A stretch of DNA of 64,000 nucleotides from Hyphomicrobiales bacterium (lineage in GTDB: Bacteria > Pseudomonadota > Alphaproteobacteria > Rhizobiales > Rhizobiaceae). Each line of letters begins with the position of its first letter. The first letter of the stretch is position 1. Both the position numbers and the translations under genes were made by a program. The stretch covers positions 221,129 through 285,128 of the forward strand of contig UBMI01000016.1 of the NCBI GenBank assembly GCA_900466475.1. Direction: 5' to 3'. This document shows positions 17,959-28,634 of this stretch, in pieces. The notes below the pieces were generated by a model. It searched no databases. It saw nothing but the letters and a program-made list of their open reading frames with translations, and was not told where the DNA came from.

Positions 17959-19115
17959 CGGACAATCCATTGGTCGCCGATGGCGAAGCGGGCCTTGAGC
18001 AGGCATTCCTCATATTCGGCTTCAGCAGTAGAATCGAAGACGATGCCGCCGCCGACATTGAAGACTGCTTTGCCGCCGTCAAACAGCGTCATGGTACGGA
18101 TGGCGACGGAAAAGCGCATCGCGCCGCCGGGCGAGATCATGCCGATTGCGCCGCAATAGGCATCGCGCGGACCGTCCTCAAGGTCGTGTAGGATTTCCAT
18201 GGCGCGGATCTTCGGCGCACCTGTTATCGAGCCGCAGGGAAAAAGGGCGGCAAAGATGTCGCGGATGGAAAGATCGGGCAGGAGCTTCGCCTGAACGTGG
18301 CTGACCATCTGGTGGACGGTCGGATAGGTCTCGATTTCGAAGAGTTTTGGAACGTCCAGCGTGCCGACTTCGGTGATGCGCGAGATATCGTTGCGTAAGA
18401 GGTCGACGATCATGCGGTTTTCAGCTTGCGTCTTGATGTCGGCCTTCATGGCTTCAATGATATCTGCGTCTTCCGCCGGCGTCGCACCGCGCCTGGCTGT
18501 ACCCTTCATCGGATGCGTCTCGATCCAGCCATCTTCATCGGCGCGGAAAAACAGTTCCGGAGACCGGGAAAGAATGATGGGGCCGCCAAGATCGGCAAAT
18601 GCGCCGTACTTAACGGGCTGGCGGTCGATCAGCGACCAGAAGGCGGCCAGCGGATCGCCGCTCCAGCGAGCCTTGATCGGCATCGTCAGGTTGGCCTGAT
18701 AGATATCGCCGAGGCGCAGATGCCGGTGCAGGCGGTCGAAACGCTCTTTATATATATCGAAATTCCAGCCGGCCCTCGGTGCGGTCAGGAATTCCTCGTT
18801 TTCGTGCCGCTGCCGCGGCCTTGCGAGAGGATGACCGTCCGGCTGAGGAGCATCGAAGACGCCGAACACCAGCAGCGGTGTCTTGCGGTTGTCCTCAGCG
18901 AAGGGAGCAAGCTTTTCTTCGAAGAGATGACCGGCTTCGTAAGCGATATAGCCGGCAAGCCATTTGCCTGCCTGTCGCGCCTCTTCCATCCGCTTGAGCG
19001 CCGGCAGGAATTCCGCCTTCGTGCGGGCGATGATCATGCTGGCCGGACCGGCGAAGAGCATGACTTCGCCGGTCGTGTCGTCCCGGAACAGGATGAAAGG
19101 TTCAGAGGCTGCCAT
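17955..19115 (-). CDS. pabB: Aminodeoxychorismate synthase component I
   Basis: This encodes 386 residues. It carries the chorismate-binding core: HPMKGTARRG, ENRMIVDLLRNDISRITEVGTLDVPKLFEIETYPTVHQMVSHVQAKL, LFPCGSITGAPKIRAMEIL and the late IRTMTLFDGGKAVFNVGGGIV. The PIKG-type motif reads MKGT here. The enzyme aminates chorismate using ammonia from a glutaminase partner (PabA), which is not in the window. It is translationally coupled to the pabC-like gene, and its start has GGAAAAGG upstream. It follows pepF by 35 nt. Confidence 0.93.
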   Translation of the reverse strand: MAASEPFILFRDDTTGEVMLFAGPASMIIARTKAEFLPALKRMEEARQAGKWLAGYIAYEAGHLFEEKLAPFAEDNRKTPLLVFGVFDAPQPDGHPLARPRQRHENEEFLTAPRAGWNFDIYKERFDRLHRHLRLGDIYQANLTMPIKARWSGDPLAAFWSLIDRQPVKYGAFADLGGPIILSRSPELFFRADEDGWIETHPMKGTARRGATPAEDADIIEAMKADIKTQAENRMIVDLLRNDISRITEVGTLDVPKLFEIETYPTVHQMVSHVQAKLLPDLSIRDIFAALFPCGSITGAPKIRAMEILHDLEDGPRDAYCGAIGMISPGGAMRFSVAIRTMTLFDGGKAVFNVGGGIVFDSTAEAEYEECLLKARFAIGDQWIVR

Positions 19116-19150
19116 TGCCTTTTCCAGCGAAACTGTAGGTTTCGGCGGTC

Positions 19151-21004
19151 TTATGCCTTGTCTAGTGCCTCAAGTTCGTCGATCAAGCCTTCGATCATCG
19201 ACAGGCCCTTGCTCCAGAAGGAAGGATCCGTCGCATCCAGGCCGAAGGGCTTCAGCAGTTCGGAATGATGCTTGGTGCCGCCGGCCTTCAGCATCTCGAA
19301 ATACTTGTCCTGAAAGCCCTTCTCGGCCTTCTGATAGACGGCATAGAGCGAGTTCACCAGGCAGTCGCCGAAGGCATAGGCGTAGACATAGAAGGGCGAG
19401 TGGATGAAGTGGGGGATATAGGCCCAGTAGGTCTCATAACCCTCGGAAATCTTGATCGCCGGGCCGAGGCTTTCCGACTGGACGGAAAGCCAGAGTTCGC
19501 CGATATCGTCGGCAGTCAATTCGCCGGCCTTGCGGGCGGTGTGGACCTTGCGCTCGAACTCGTAGAAGGCGATCTGCCGCACGACCGTGTTGATCATGTC
19601 CTCGACCTTCTGGGCAAGCATGGCTTTGCGCTCGCGCTTGTCGCTCGTGCGTTCGAGCAGCGCGCGGAAGGTCAGCATCTCGCCGAAGACGGAAGCTGTT
19701 TCGGCGAGCGTCAGTGGCGTCTGACACATGAGGGCGCCTTGCGCGCCGGCAAGAACCTGATGAACGCCGTGGCCGAGTTCGTGGGCGAGCGTCATCACAT
19801 CGCGCGGCTTGCCCATATAGTTGACGAGTACATAGGGATGCGCCGACGGAACGGTCGGATGAGCAAAGGCACCGGGCGCCTTGCCGGGGCGAACGGGGGC
19901 GTCGATCCATTGTTCGTCAAAGAAGCGCTTGGCGATTTCAGCCATTTCCGGCGCGAAATTGCCATAGGCGGACAGCACCGTGTCCCTGGCCACTGACCAG
20001 GAAATGACAGCACCAGAGGTTTCCGGAAGCGGCGCATTGCGATCCCAAAAGTTCATCTGCTCCATGCCGAGCCATTTCGCCTTCATCTTGTAGTAGCGAT
20101 GCGAGAGGCGCGGATAGGCTTCCTTGACGGCGGCTGCAAGCGCGTCGACTACTTCGCGCTCGACGCGGTTCGCCAGGTGGCGGCTGTCGGCAATGTCTTC
20201 GAAGCCGCGCCAGCGATCGGCGATTTCCTTGTCCTTGGCGAGCGTATTGGTGATGAGCGTAAAGATGCGGATGTTGGTCTTGAAGGTTTCGGCGAGCGCC
20301 ATTGCCGCCTTGCGGCGCACTTCCGGATCCTTTTCCTGCAGCATGTTCAGCGCCACTTCCAGCGGCAGCTTCTCGCCGTCGATCTCGAAGCGCAGTTCCG
20401 CCATCGTCTCATCGAAGAGACGGTTGAAGGCGGCAGCTGATGTCATCGACTTTTCGAGGAAGAGCTGCTCAAGCTGGTCTTCGAGCTGGTAGGGCTTGTC
20501 CTTGCGCAGGTCGACCAGCCAGGGGCGGTAATGGCCGGCAAGCGGATCGTTCGCCATGCAGGCATCGATCGTCGCATCGTCGATGCGGTTGAGTTCGAGA
20601 GCGAAGAACAGCAAGCGGCCGGAATAGTCGGTAAGCTTGGCCTGGACGTCGCCGTAAAGCTTGCCGTTTGCCGGGTTGGACGTATCGGAGAAATAGGTAA
20701 GGCCGGCGAAGGAGCCGAGGCGGCCCATGATATCGTCAAGCGCCTCATATTCCTTCAGCGCCTGGCCGATGCCTTCCTCGCCCTTCTTCGCGGCTGCTTC
20801 GGCAAGTTTGCCCTTCCATTTGTCTTCGAATGCGGAAGCGGCCTTGCCGGCCTTTTCCATATCGGCAACGAAGGCGGTGGAGGTGGCCGAGGGGTAGAGA
20901 TCCTGCAGCCGCCAAGAGGGAAGCTCGCCCAGAGCCGGGTCCGATGCTGCAGCGGGAGCCGTTGCCGAAAGGTGAAGATCGGCATGCGCAAGCATATGTC
21001 TCAT
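19151..21004 (-). CDS. pepF: M3-family oligoendopeptidase F
   Basis: This encodes 617 residues. The zinc-binding HELGH lies near residue 405 (MTLAHELGHGVHQ), with the third ligand expected in the downstream SVFGEMLTF helix. The N-terminal helical domain and the C-terminal YYVYAYAFGDCLVNSLYAVYQ-like segment match PepF/M3 oligoendopeptidases. These are cytoplasmic enzymes that cut short peptides. It is the first gene of a probable operon with pabB; its start has AGAGGAA upstream. Confidence 0.93.
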   Translation of the reverse strand: MRHMLAHADLHLSATAPAAASDPALGELPSWRLQDLYPSATSTAFVADMEKAGKAASAFEDKWKGKLAEAAAKKGEEGIGQALKEYEALDDIMGRLGSFAGLTYFSDTSNPANGKLYGDVQAKLTDYSGRLLFFALELNRIDDATIDACMANDPLAGHYRPWLVDLRKDKPYQLEDQLEQLFLEKSMTSAAAFNRLFDETMAELRFEIDGEKLPLEVALNMLQEKDPEVRRKAAMALAETFKTNIRIFTLITNTLAKDKEIADRWRGFEDIADSRHLANRVEREVVDALAAAVKEAYPRLSHRYYKMKAKWLGMEQMNFWDRNAPLPETSGAVISWSVARDTVLSAYGNFAPEMAEIAKRFFDEQWIDAPVRPGKAPGAFAHPTVPSAHPYVLVNYMGKPRDVMTLAHELGHGVHQVLAGAQGALMCQTPLTLAETASVFGEMLTFRALLERTSDKRERKAMLAQKVEDMINTVVRQIAFYEFERKVHTARKAGELTADDIGELWLSVQSESLGPAIKISEGYETYWAYIPHFIHSPFYVYAYAFGDCLVNSLYAVYQKAEKGFQDKYFEMLKAGGTKHHSELLKPFGLDATDPSFWSKGLSMIEGLIDELEALDKA

Positions 21005-21212
21005 GGGGCGGTTCCTCTTCCTCTTTTATGACAGGTCTGACTGTCTAAGCGTCGTAACGCCTGTCAGCAAGGGTTTTTCGGCGCGAAAAAGGCCCTGTTA
21101 CGGCACGAAAACGGCCGGTCATAACAGTTAAAATGCAATTGTTTCTCAAAACAGGATGTTCAAGCCTTTCTGTCAGAGTGCGCTTCATGGTTTCGCATGA
21201 AGTGAGGCGACA

Positions 21213-22757
<1,545 letters not shown>

Positions 22758-22936
22758 GCGCCTTTTTATTAAGAATGGGGCAACCATATTTCGTTACCAT
22801 CCATAAACCACTTGTTAGCGGCTCGTTCACTATGTAAAGAAAAGGTTGATCATGTGTGGCATTTTTGCCATCGTGTGACCGCAATTGACAGCCATTTGAG
22901 ACAGCACGGGACATTGACTGTCTGACGGGGATCGAG

Positions 22937-24814
22937 TTGCCGAATTTGAATGGGAATACCAAGCTTTCGCGCTTGAGTTGGCGCTTGTGCGCCAAGATTG
23001 GCGGAAGGGCAGTTAGGACGGCAGCGGCCGCCCTTCTTGCGCTCGCGGTTTCCTCACCTCTATTCGTAAGCACACCGTCTCAGGCTGCAGGCGATACCCG
23101 CAGCCTGAAGCTCTATTTCATCCATACCGGTGAAAAGGCAGTCATTACCTACAAGCGAAACGGCAAGTTCGACCCCAAGGGCCTTGAGCAGCTCAACCGC
23201 TTCCTTCGCGACTGGCGCAAGAATCAGCCGACGAAGATGGACCCGCGCCTCTTCGACCTCATCTGGGAAGTTTACCGCCAGTCCGGCTCAAGGGATTACA
23301 TCAACGTCGTCTGCGGTTTCCGCTCTCCCGGTACCAACGAGATGCTGCGTGGACGTTCGCGCAATTCCGGCGTCGCCGAAAAGAGCCAGCATATGCTCGG
23401 CAAGGCGATGGATTTCTTCATTCCCGACGTGAAGCTCGCCACGCTGCGCGGTATCGGCATGAAGATGCAGGTCGGCGGCGTCGGCTTCTATCCGAAGTCC
23501 GGTTCGCCTTTCGTCCATATGGATGTCGGTGGCGTTCGCGCCTGGCCGCGCATGAGCCGCGATGAGCTGGTCAGGCTCTTCCCCGACGGCAATACCATTC
23601 ATATTCCCGCCGATGGCAAGCCGCTGCCGGGCTACCAGCAGGCAATGGCCGATTATAAGCGCCGCGTGGCGAACGGCAGCCAGATCATGATGGCTAGCGC
23701 CGGCGCTTCCGTTTCCGATGACGAACCTCGCAAGCAGAAGACGCTGTTTGCCTACCTCTTCGGCGGTGGCGCCGACGAGGAAGAGGATAATTCGGAGGAC
23801 AGCACGCCGGTGGCCGTCGCCAAGGCAACGCCGCCGAAGCCTGAGGCAGTCCCGGCAGCTGATGAACCTCAGCAGCAGACCGAAGTCGCAAGCGTGAATG
23901 CACCGGTGCCGCAGGTTCGTCCGGCCTTCAGCAACCAGCTTGCCGGCAACGAGGTTGCCAATGCACTGGTGCCGCCGTCCGCAGGTAATGCTGCCCAGCA
24001 GGCCCTTGCCGCGATGCCGGCCGGCCAGCCGCAAGAGCCTGAGCATTTCGCCGATCTCAGTGGTTACAGCATTCCGGTTCCGTCGCTCCTTGGGCAGCGC
24101 CGTTCCCCGGGTGACGCCGAACTCGCCTCTGTCGATCCGAACCTGATGTCGACAGGCGTTCCGATGCCAGCCGAACGTCCGGCCGTTGCCGAAAACCTGC
24201 TTGCTGCACAGGATGCCGATCCTGAAGCGGGTGAAGACGAAGCCGATCAGGATACGCTTTCGCCCGCCATGGCGGCGGCGCTGGCAAAACAGCAGGATCA
24301 GAGTGGCGCTGCTGAGGTCGCTATGAACGCGTCTTCCGAGCCACAGACCGTGGAGCAGGCAATCAATGCTGCCGCCCCGAAGAACCCGCCGGCACTCGAC
24401 AAGCCGCCGCTGCAGCTTGCAGCACTTGCTCCGATGACGAAGTCAGCAAACTTTGCTGCTCCTGTCGCGGCACCAAAGCCTGTTGCCATCGAGAACCCGG
24501 TCGCACAGGGCCTGCCCACCAAGGGCGGTCGTCCGACGAAGCAGGAAGCGGTGGCCGCCGATGAAAGCCGGCAGACCGTTCGCACGGAACCGAAGCTGAC
24601 GCAGAAGATGATCTCGCAGTGGGCTCTGACGAATGCGCGCCTCGAAATGGCGTCCAAGAAGGTGCAGGCTCCGCGCTTCGTCAGCCAGGAGCTGCGCGCT
24701 CAGCCGACCTCGGTCTATGCCGAAGGCTTCCAGAAGACTGCTTCGATCGATCCTGGCCGCTTCAGCGGTACGGCTGTCAACTTCATGGAAGTGCGTAAAT
24801 TCAATACGCGCTGA
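22937..24814 (+). CDS. DUF882/peptidase M15-like protein with long disordered tail
   Basis: This encodes about 625 residues. The start is probably the TTG at 22937 (GGGGATCGAG upstream); later in-frame TTG codons are possible. A signal peptide (AALLALAVSSPLFVSTPSQAAG) precedes a DUF882 domain (about 50-240) with CGFRSPGTNEML, SQHMLGKAMDFFIPDVKL and SPFVHMDVGGVRAWPRM. The SxHxxGxAxDF and HxD patterns resemble zinc-ligand motifs of M15 murein peptidases. From about residue 265 the protein is Ala/Pro/Gln-rich and probably disordered for over 300 residues, apart from a conserved end (KMISQWALTNARLEMASKK). Confidence 0.85.
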   Translation: MPNLNGNTKLSRLSWRLCAKIGGRAVRTAAAALLALAVSSPLFVSTPSQAAGDTRSLKLYFIHTGEKAVITYKRNGKFDPKGLEQLNRFLRDWRKNQPTKMDPRLFDLIWEVYRQSGSRDYINVVCGFRSPGTNEMLRGRSRNSGVAEKSQHMLGKAMDFFIPDVKLATLRGIGMKMQVGGVGFYPKSGSPFVHMDVGGVRAWPRMSRDELVRLFPDGNTIHIPADGKPLPGYQQAMADYKRRVANGSQIMMASAGASVSDDEPRKQKTLFAYLFGGGADEEEDNSEDSTPVAVAKATPPKPEAVPAADEPQQQTEVASVNAPVPQVRPAFSNQLAGNEVANALVPPSAGNAAQQALAAMPAGQPQEPEHFADLSGYSIPVPSLLGQRRSPGDAELASVDPNLMSTGVPMPAERPAVAENLLAAQDADPEAGEDEADQDTLSPAMAAALAKQQDQSGAAEVAMNASSEPQTVEQAINAAAPKNPPALDKPPLQLAALAPMTKSANFAAPVAAPKPVAIENPVAQGLPTKGGRPTKQEAVAADESRQTVRTEPKLTQKMISQWALTNARLEMASKKVQAPRFVSQELRAQPTSVYAEGFQKTASIDPGRFSGTAVNFMEVRKFNTR

Positions 24815-24836
24815 TCCGCTAGATCTTGGAATAACA

Positions 24837-24872
24837 GAAGCCGCTGGATCGTCTCCGGCGGCTTTTTGTTTT
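24837..24872 (+). terminator. Terminator of the DUF882 gene
   Basis: AGCCGC pairs with GCGGCT across a 15-nt loop and is followed by TTTTTGTTTT, about 25 nt after the stop. Confidence 0.8.
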
Positions 24873-24913
24873 AGGGCAGCGGCAGGGCGAAAATGCGCTG
24901 GCGTTTGAAGGAG

Positions 24914-24943
24914 CCAAAAGAAAAGCCGCCATGAAGGCGGCTC
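24914..24943 (-). terminator. Terminator of gapR
   Basis: On the minus strand, AGCCGCC pairs with GGCGGCT (5-nt loop) and runs into TTTCTTTT, about 25 nt after the gapR stop. Confidence 0.85.
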
Positions 24944-24967
24944 TCTGAAAATATGGCTGGATCGCCC

Positions 24968-25231
24968 TCAGCCTTCCGGCGGAGACTCGATCATGCCGAG
25001 CGCATGCAGATAGGTATCGAGGATTGCATCCTCTTCCATGCGTTCCTGCTCGTCCTTCTTGCGCAGCGCAACGACCTTCTTGAGGATCTTGGTGTCGAAG
25101 CCCATGCCCTTGGCTTCGCCATAGACGTCCTTGATGTCGTCGGCGATGGTCTTCTTTTCTTCTTCCAGGCGTTCGATACGCTCGACAAAAGCGCGAAGCT
25201 GATCGCGAGCGACGCCATGTGCATCAGACAT
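24968..25231 (-). CDS. gapR: GapR-like DUF2312 DNA-binding protein
   Basis: This encodes 87 residues and is almost entirely helical: VARDQLRAFVERIERLEEEKKTIADDIKDVYGEAKGMGFDTKILKKVVALRKKD. This is the DUF2312 signature. The Caulobacter member, GapR, is a nucleoid-associated protein that clamps overtwisted, A/T-rich DNA. Function is inferred from the family. An AGGAG ribosome site lies 7 nt upstream of the ATG. It trails DUF1244 on the same strand by 89 nt. Confidence 0.92.
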   Translation of the reverse strand: MSDAHGVARDQLRAFVERIERLEEEKKTIADDIKDVYGEAKGMGFDTKILKKVVALRKKDEQERMEEDAILDTYLHALGMIESPPEG

Positions 25232-25320
25232 CGTGTTCTCCTGATTTCGGGATATGCATCGGGTTGCCAGTGACTGCCGCGAAGTGTCGCCAGCGTCAAG
25301 GCGCTTTGAGACCGTATGGC

Positions 25321-25626
25321 CTATTTGTGCGGGTTGTTCACCTCAAAAGCTGCCTTTTGCACAGGCGATGCTTCGGACTGGTGAAGGTTCTTCCAATCTT
25401 CATAGGGCATGCCGTAGACAATCTCGCGCGATTCGCCTTTCGTCATGGGAACGCCTTCGGCTTCCGCAGCCTCGCGATACCAGTTGGACAGGCAGTTGCG
25501 GCAGAAGCCGGCGAGATTCATGAGATCGATGTTCTGCACGTCGGTTCGTTCGCGAAGATGCGCAACGAGCCGGCGGAAGGCGGCCGCTTCGAATTCCGTC
25601 TGCTGTTCTTTGCTGAGTGTGGTCAT
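25321..25626 (-). CDS. DUF1244 protein
   Basis: This encodes 101 residues. The family pattern is clear: EFEAAAFRRLVAHLRERTDVQNIDLMNLAGFCRNCLSNWYREAA followed by GESREIVYGMPYEDWK. The Cys-Arg-Asn-Cys motif (CRNC) could bind a metal. Function is unknown. It starts 16 nt after the N-formylglutamate amidohydrolase gene with AAAGGA upstream, so the two are cotranscribed. Confidence 0.88.
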   Translation of the reverse strand: MTTLSKEQQTEFEAAAFRRLVAHLRERTDVQNIDLMNLAGFCRNCLSNWYREAAEAEGVPMTKGESREIVYGMPYEDWKNLHQSEASPVQKAAFEVNNPHK

Positions 25627-25642
25627 GGTCAGGTCCTTTCAC

Positions 25643-26452
25643 TCAATAGGGGCCGGTGCGTGACGCGTGCACGCTGTATGCATGAAGGGCCGGATCGGCG
25701 TTCATCTCCGCAAAGATCGCGGCCAGGCGCACCGCCCATTCCTCGATGCCGGCCTCATCGCTGATGAGGTCCTGACGCACTTCCAGAAGCGCGTGCGGAA
25801 TGCCCGTTATCATGCAATGACGATACATAGTGTCGCCCTTCAGGGCGCCGTCATAGGGCTCGTTGTCGCCGATGACGAGATCGGGATCGGCCCGCAGCTT
25901 TTCAAGCAACGGGGCGACGGCGCGGTGGTCGTTGTCCCAGAGCACTGCTGCATGCCAGGGGCGGGGAACACCCTTCCAGGCGGGCGTGAAGGAGTGGAGG
26001 GACAGGACCAGCGGCGCCTTTCCGGTCGCGTTCGCCGCCCTGTCGATCGTCTCCGACACGGCATTGTGATAGGGCCTGTGGAAGGTTTCGATCCGGTAGT
26101 TCCACTCCTCTTCGGATATCGGATGGTTGCCGGAGATGATGGCGCCGTCGGAGATTTTCATGATCAGGGTCGGGTCATCCTCACCCCTGTTGGGGTCGAT
26201 CAGCAGGCGCGAAAAGCCGCCGAGCACGCCCGGCACGCCCAGTCGTGCGCACAGCTTGCGGGCAAGGCCCTCAATGCCGATGTCGTAAGCGATGTGCCTG
26301 GAGAAGGCGCTTTCCGGCAGGCCGAGCTGGCCATAGGGTTCCGGCAGGCGGTTCATGGCATGATCGCCGAGGATCACCATGCCTTTGTCATGTTGACCGG
26401 GTAGGGTTTCGAAGGATTGGAAGTGGTCCATCAGGAAATTGCCGATTGTCAT
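25643..26452 (-). CDS. N-formylglutamate amidohydrolase family protein
   Basis: This encodes about 269 residues from the ATG at 26452; the longer frame would need a TTG start. Conserved elements include GMVILGDHAMNRLPEPYGQLGL, HIAYDIGIEGLARKL, a DPNRGEDD motif, LSLHSFTP and the later GDNEPYDG. Family members cleave N-formylglutamate to formate and glutamate in histidine degradation, or act on related N-acyl substrates. No hut genes are near, so the substrate is open. It heads an operon with DUF1244 and perhaps gapR. Confidence 0.85.
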   Translation of the reverse strand: MTIGNFLMDHFQSFETLPGQHDKGMVILGDHAMNRLPEPYGQLGLPESAFSRHIAYDIGIEGLARKLCARLGVPGVLGGFSRLLIDPNRGEDDPTLIMKISDGAIISGNHPISEEEWNYRIETFHRPYHNAVSETIDRAANATGKAPLVLSLHSFTPAWKGVPRPWHAAVLWDNDHRAVAPLLEKLRADPDLVIGDNEPYDGALKGDTMYRHCMITGIPHALLEVRQDLISDEAGIEEWAVRLAAIFAEMNADPALHAYSVHASRTGPY

Positions 26453-26585
26453 TTCGCGTCTTCGCTCAGTGATCGCATGCGCGTTCGGCCGGTTCAAGCG
26501 CGATGGGCGGGGCGGCGCGACAAGATGCGCCCGATAGGCGGTTATGAAAGGAAATATAATCGATTAGCATTGCGTTGACTTTCGC

Positions 26586-26615
26586 TTGACGGCGGCGCAA
26601 GAAGACACGGATAAC
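26586..26615 (+). promoter_or_regulatory. Candidate sigma-70 promoter for DUF1036-pyk
   Basis: TTGACG at 26586-26591 and GATAAC at 26610-26615 are separated by 18 nt, about 70 nt before the DUF1036 start. By eye only. Confidence 0.4.
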
Positions 26616-26687
26616 GAATAACCGTGGAGCTATTTGGGAGCCGTGTTGATCCAAGCTGCGCCAAGTTTCCTCACGCGGTCCGGACCG

Positions 26688-27119
26688 ATGGTTCGTCTCG
26701 CATTGTTCGCTCTTGCAGCCGTCTCGCCGTTCTTCATTGCAGATGCCGCGCGCGCTGATTTCCGTGTATGCAACGGCACGCAAAATCTGGTTGGCGTTGC
26801 GATCGGATACCGGGCGAAGGAAGGTTGGGTCACAGAAGGTTGGTGGCAGGTGCCAGCAACGACCTGCGCCACGCTGATCGAGGGAGAATTACAGTCGCGT
26901 TACTATTACCTCTACGCAGAAGATGCCGCCCGGGGAGGCCGATGGACGGGTGATGTGCAGATGTGCGTAGCGGAAAACGAATTCAAGATCGCGGGCGTGC
27001 AGGACTGCTATGCTCGGGGTTATCAGAAAATGGGATTCAAGGAATACGATACGGGCCGCCAGGGAAGCTGGATGGTTCAACTCTCCGACACCCCAGGGAC
27101 GCAAGAAAGCCAGAATTGA
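26688..27119 (+). CDS. DUF1036 secreted protein
   Basis: This encodes about 143 residues from the ATG at 26688, which gives a clean signal peptide (MVRLALFALAAVSPFFIADAARA). Upstream GTG and TTG codons at 26643 and 26634 are alternatives. The mature part shows the DUF1036 pattern: FRVCNGTQNLVGVAIGYRAKEGWVTEGWW, the Cys in TTCATLIEG, and MCVAENEF with DCYARGYQKMGFKEYDTG. The role is unknown. Its stop overlaps the pyk start (TGATG), so a periplasmic protein is coupled to a cytoplasmic glycolytic enzyme. Confidence 0.88.
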   Translation: MVRLALFALAAVSPFFIADAARADFRVCNGTQNLVGVAIGYRAKEGWVTEGWWQVPATTCATLIEGELQSRYYYLYAEDAARGGRWTGDVQMCVAENEFKIAGVQDCYARGYQKMGFKEYDTGRQGSWMVQLSDTPGTQESQN

Positions 27120-28558
27120 TGAAGCGTAACCGCAAAGTTAAAATCCTCGCCACCCTCGGACCCGCCTCTTCCGAGGAATCGATGATCGAGAAGCTGCACC
27201 AGGCCGGTGCGGATATTTTCCGCATCAACATGAGCCATGCAAGCCATGATGTGATGCGCACACTCGTGCAGCGTATCCGCGCCGTCGAGGCCCGTTCGGG
27301 CCGGCCGATCGGCATTCTGGCTGACCTCCAGGGCCCGAAGCTGCGCGTCGGCAAGTTTGCCGATGTGAAAGTGGAGCTGAAGCCTGGCCAGACCTTTACG
27401 CTCGATAACAACGACACTCCCGGTGACAACACCCGCGTTTTCCTGCCGCATCCCGAAATTCTCGAAGCCGTGCAGCCGGGCCATCGCCTGCTGATTGATG
27501 ATGGCAAGCTGGCACTGCGCGCTGAAAAGTGCGACGGCAAGAGCATCGTCACCACGGTTATCGCTGGTACCAGCATTTCCGACCGCAAAGGCGTCAGCCT
27601 GCCGGACACACTGCTCGGCGTCGGCGCGCTGACCGACAAGGACCGTGTCGATCTCGATGCTGTTCTGGCAACCGACGATGTCGACTGGGTGGCGCTCTCC
27701 TTCGTTCAGCGCCCCGACGACCTCGCCGAGGTCCGCAAGATCGCCCGCGGTCGCGTCGGCATCATGTCGAAGATCGAAAAGCCGCAGGCTCTGGAGCGTA
27801 TCGAGGAAATCATCGAGCTTTCCGACGCCCTGATGGTCGCCCGCGGCGACCTTGGCGTCGAAATGCCGCTCGAAGCCGTCCCCGGCATCCAGAAGCAGCT
27901 CATCCGCGCCTGCCGCCGTTCCGGCAAGCCGGTGGTTGTTGCCACGCAGATGCTGGAATCGATGATTTCTTCGCCGGTTCCGACCCGTGCCGAAGTCTCC
28001 GACGTTTCCATCGCCGTCTTCGAAGGCGCCGATGCGATCATGCTTTCGGCCGAATCGGCTTCCGGTGCTTATCCGGTTGAAGCCGTCTCGATGATGGCCT
28101 CGATTGCGAGCACGGTCGAGAAGGATCCGCACTATTCGGGCATCATCTATGCGCAGCGCGCCCAGCCGGAAGCAACCGGTGCGGATGCCATCTCGCTTGC
28201 CGCCCGTCAGATTGCCGAGACGCTGAAGCTGTCGGCTATCGTCTGTTACACCTCGTCCGGTACGACGGGTCTGCGCGCTTCGCGCGAGCGCCCGCAGGTT
28301 CCGATCATTGCGCTGTCGCCGATCATCAAGACGGCCCGTCGCCTCTCCGTTGTTTGGGGCATGCACTGCGTCGTGACGCATGACGCGACCGACCTCGATG
28401 ACATGGTCAACCGCGCCTGCCGTATCGTCGCTTCGGAAGGCTTCGGCAAGCCGGGCGATCGCATCATCATCTCTGCCGGCGTACCGCTCGGCACACCGGG
28501 CGCGACCAACATGTTGCGCATCGCCTATATCGGTTCCGACGGCCAGAGCGGCATCTGA
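27119..28558 (+). CDS. pyk: Pyruvate kinase
   Basis: This encodes 479 residues. The ATG at 27119 is fixed by the family N-terminus (KVKILATLGPAS) and overlaps the preceding stop. Active-site features are FRINMSHAS, the catalytic segment IMSKIEKPQALERIEEI, MVARGDLGVEMPLE, and VVVATQMLESMI. The C-terminal allosteric domain ends in GDRIIISAGVPLGTPGATNMLRI. It converts phosphoenolpyruvate and ADP to pyruvate and ATP. A bidirectional terminator follows. Confidence 0.97.
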   Translation: MKRNRKVKILATLGPASSEESMIEKLHQAGADIFRINMSHASHDVMRTLVQRIRAVEARSGRPIGILADLQGPKLRVGKFADVKVELKPGQTFTLDNNDTPGDNTRVFLPHPEILEAVQPGHRLLIDDGKLALRAEKCDGKSIVTTVIAGTSISDRKGVSLPDTLLGVGALTDKDRVDLDAVLATDDVDWVALSFVQRPDDLAEVRKIARGRVGIMSKIEKPQALERIEEIIELSDALMVARGDLGVEMPLEAVPGIQKQLIRACRRSGKPVVVATQMLESMISSPVPTRAEVSDVSIAVFEGADAIMLSAESASGAYPVEAVSMMASIASTVEKDPHYSGIIYAQRAQPEATGADAISLAARQIAETLKLSAIVCYTSSGTTGLRASRERPQVPIIALSPIIKTARRLSVVWGMHCVVTHDATDLDDMVNRACRIVASEGFGKPGDRIIISAGVPLGTPGATNMLRIAYIGSDGQSGI

Positions 28559-28572
28559 TCGCTTTCAAGTCT

Positions 28573-28612
28573 GAAAAAAAAGCGCTCCTCGAAAGAGGGG
28601 CGCTTTTTTGTT
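28573..28612 (+). terminator. Bidirectional terminator after pyk
   Basis: AGCGCTCCTC pairs with GAGGGGCGCT (one G-T pair, GAAA loop), with an A-run before and a T-run after. It fits pyk on the plus strand and the DUF4865 operon on the minus strand. Confidence 0.85.
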
Positions 28613-28634
28613 TTGCGAATTTGCCTGTGCTGCC

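Noticed and set aside
27077..28381. 434-codon minus-strand ORF
   Set aside because: Antisense to pyruvate kinase; it shows no domain, and has a residue composition typical of a codon-mirrored frame.
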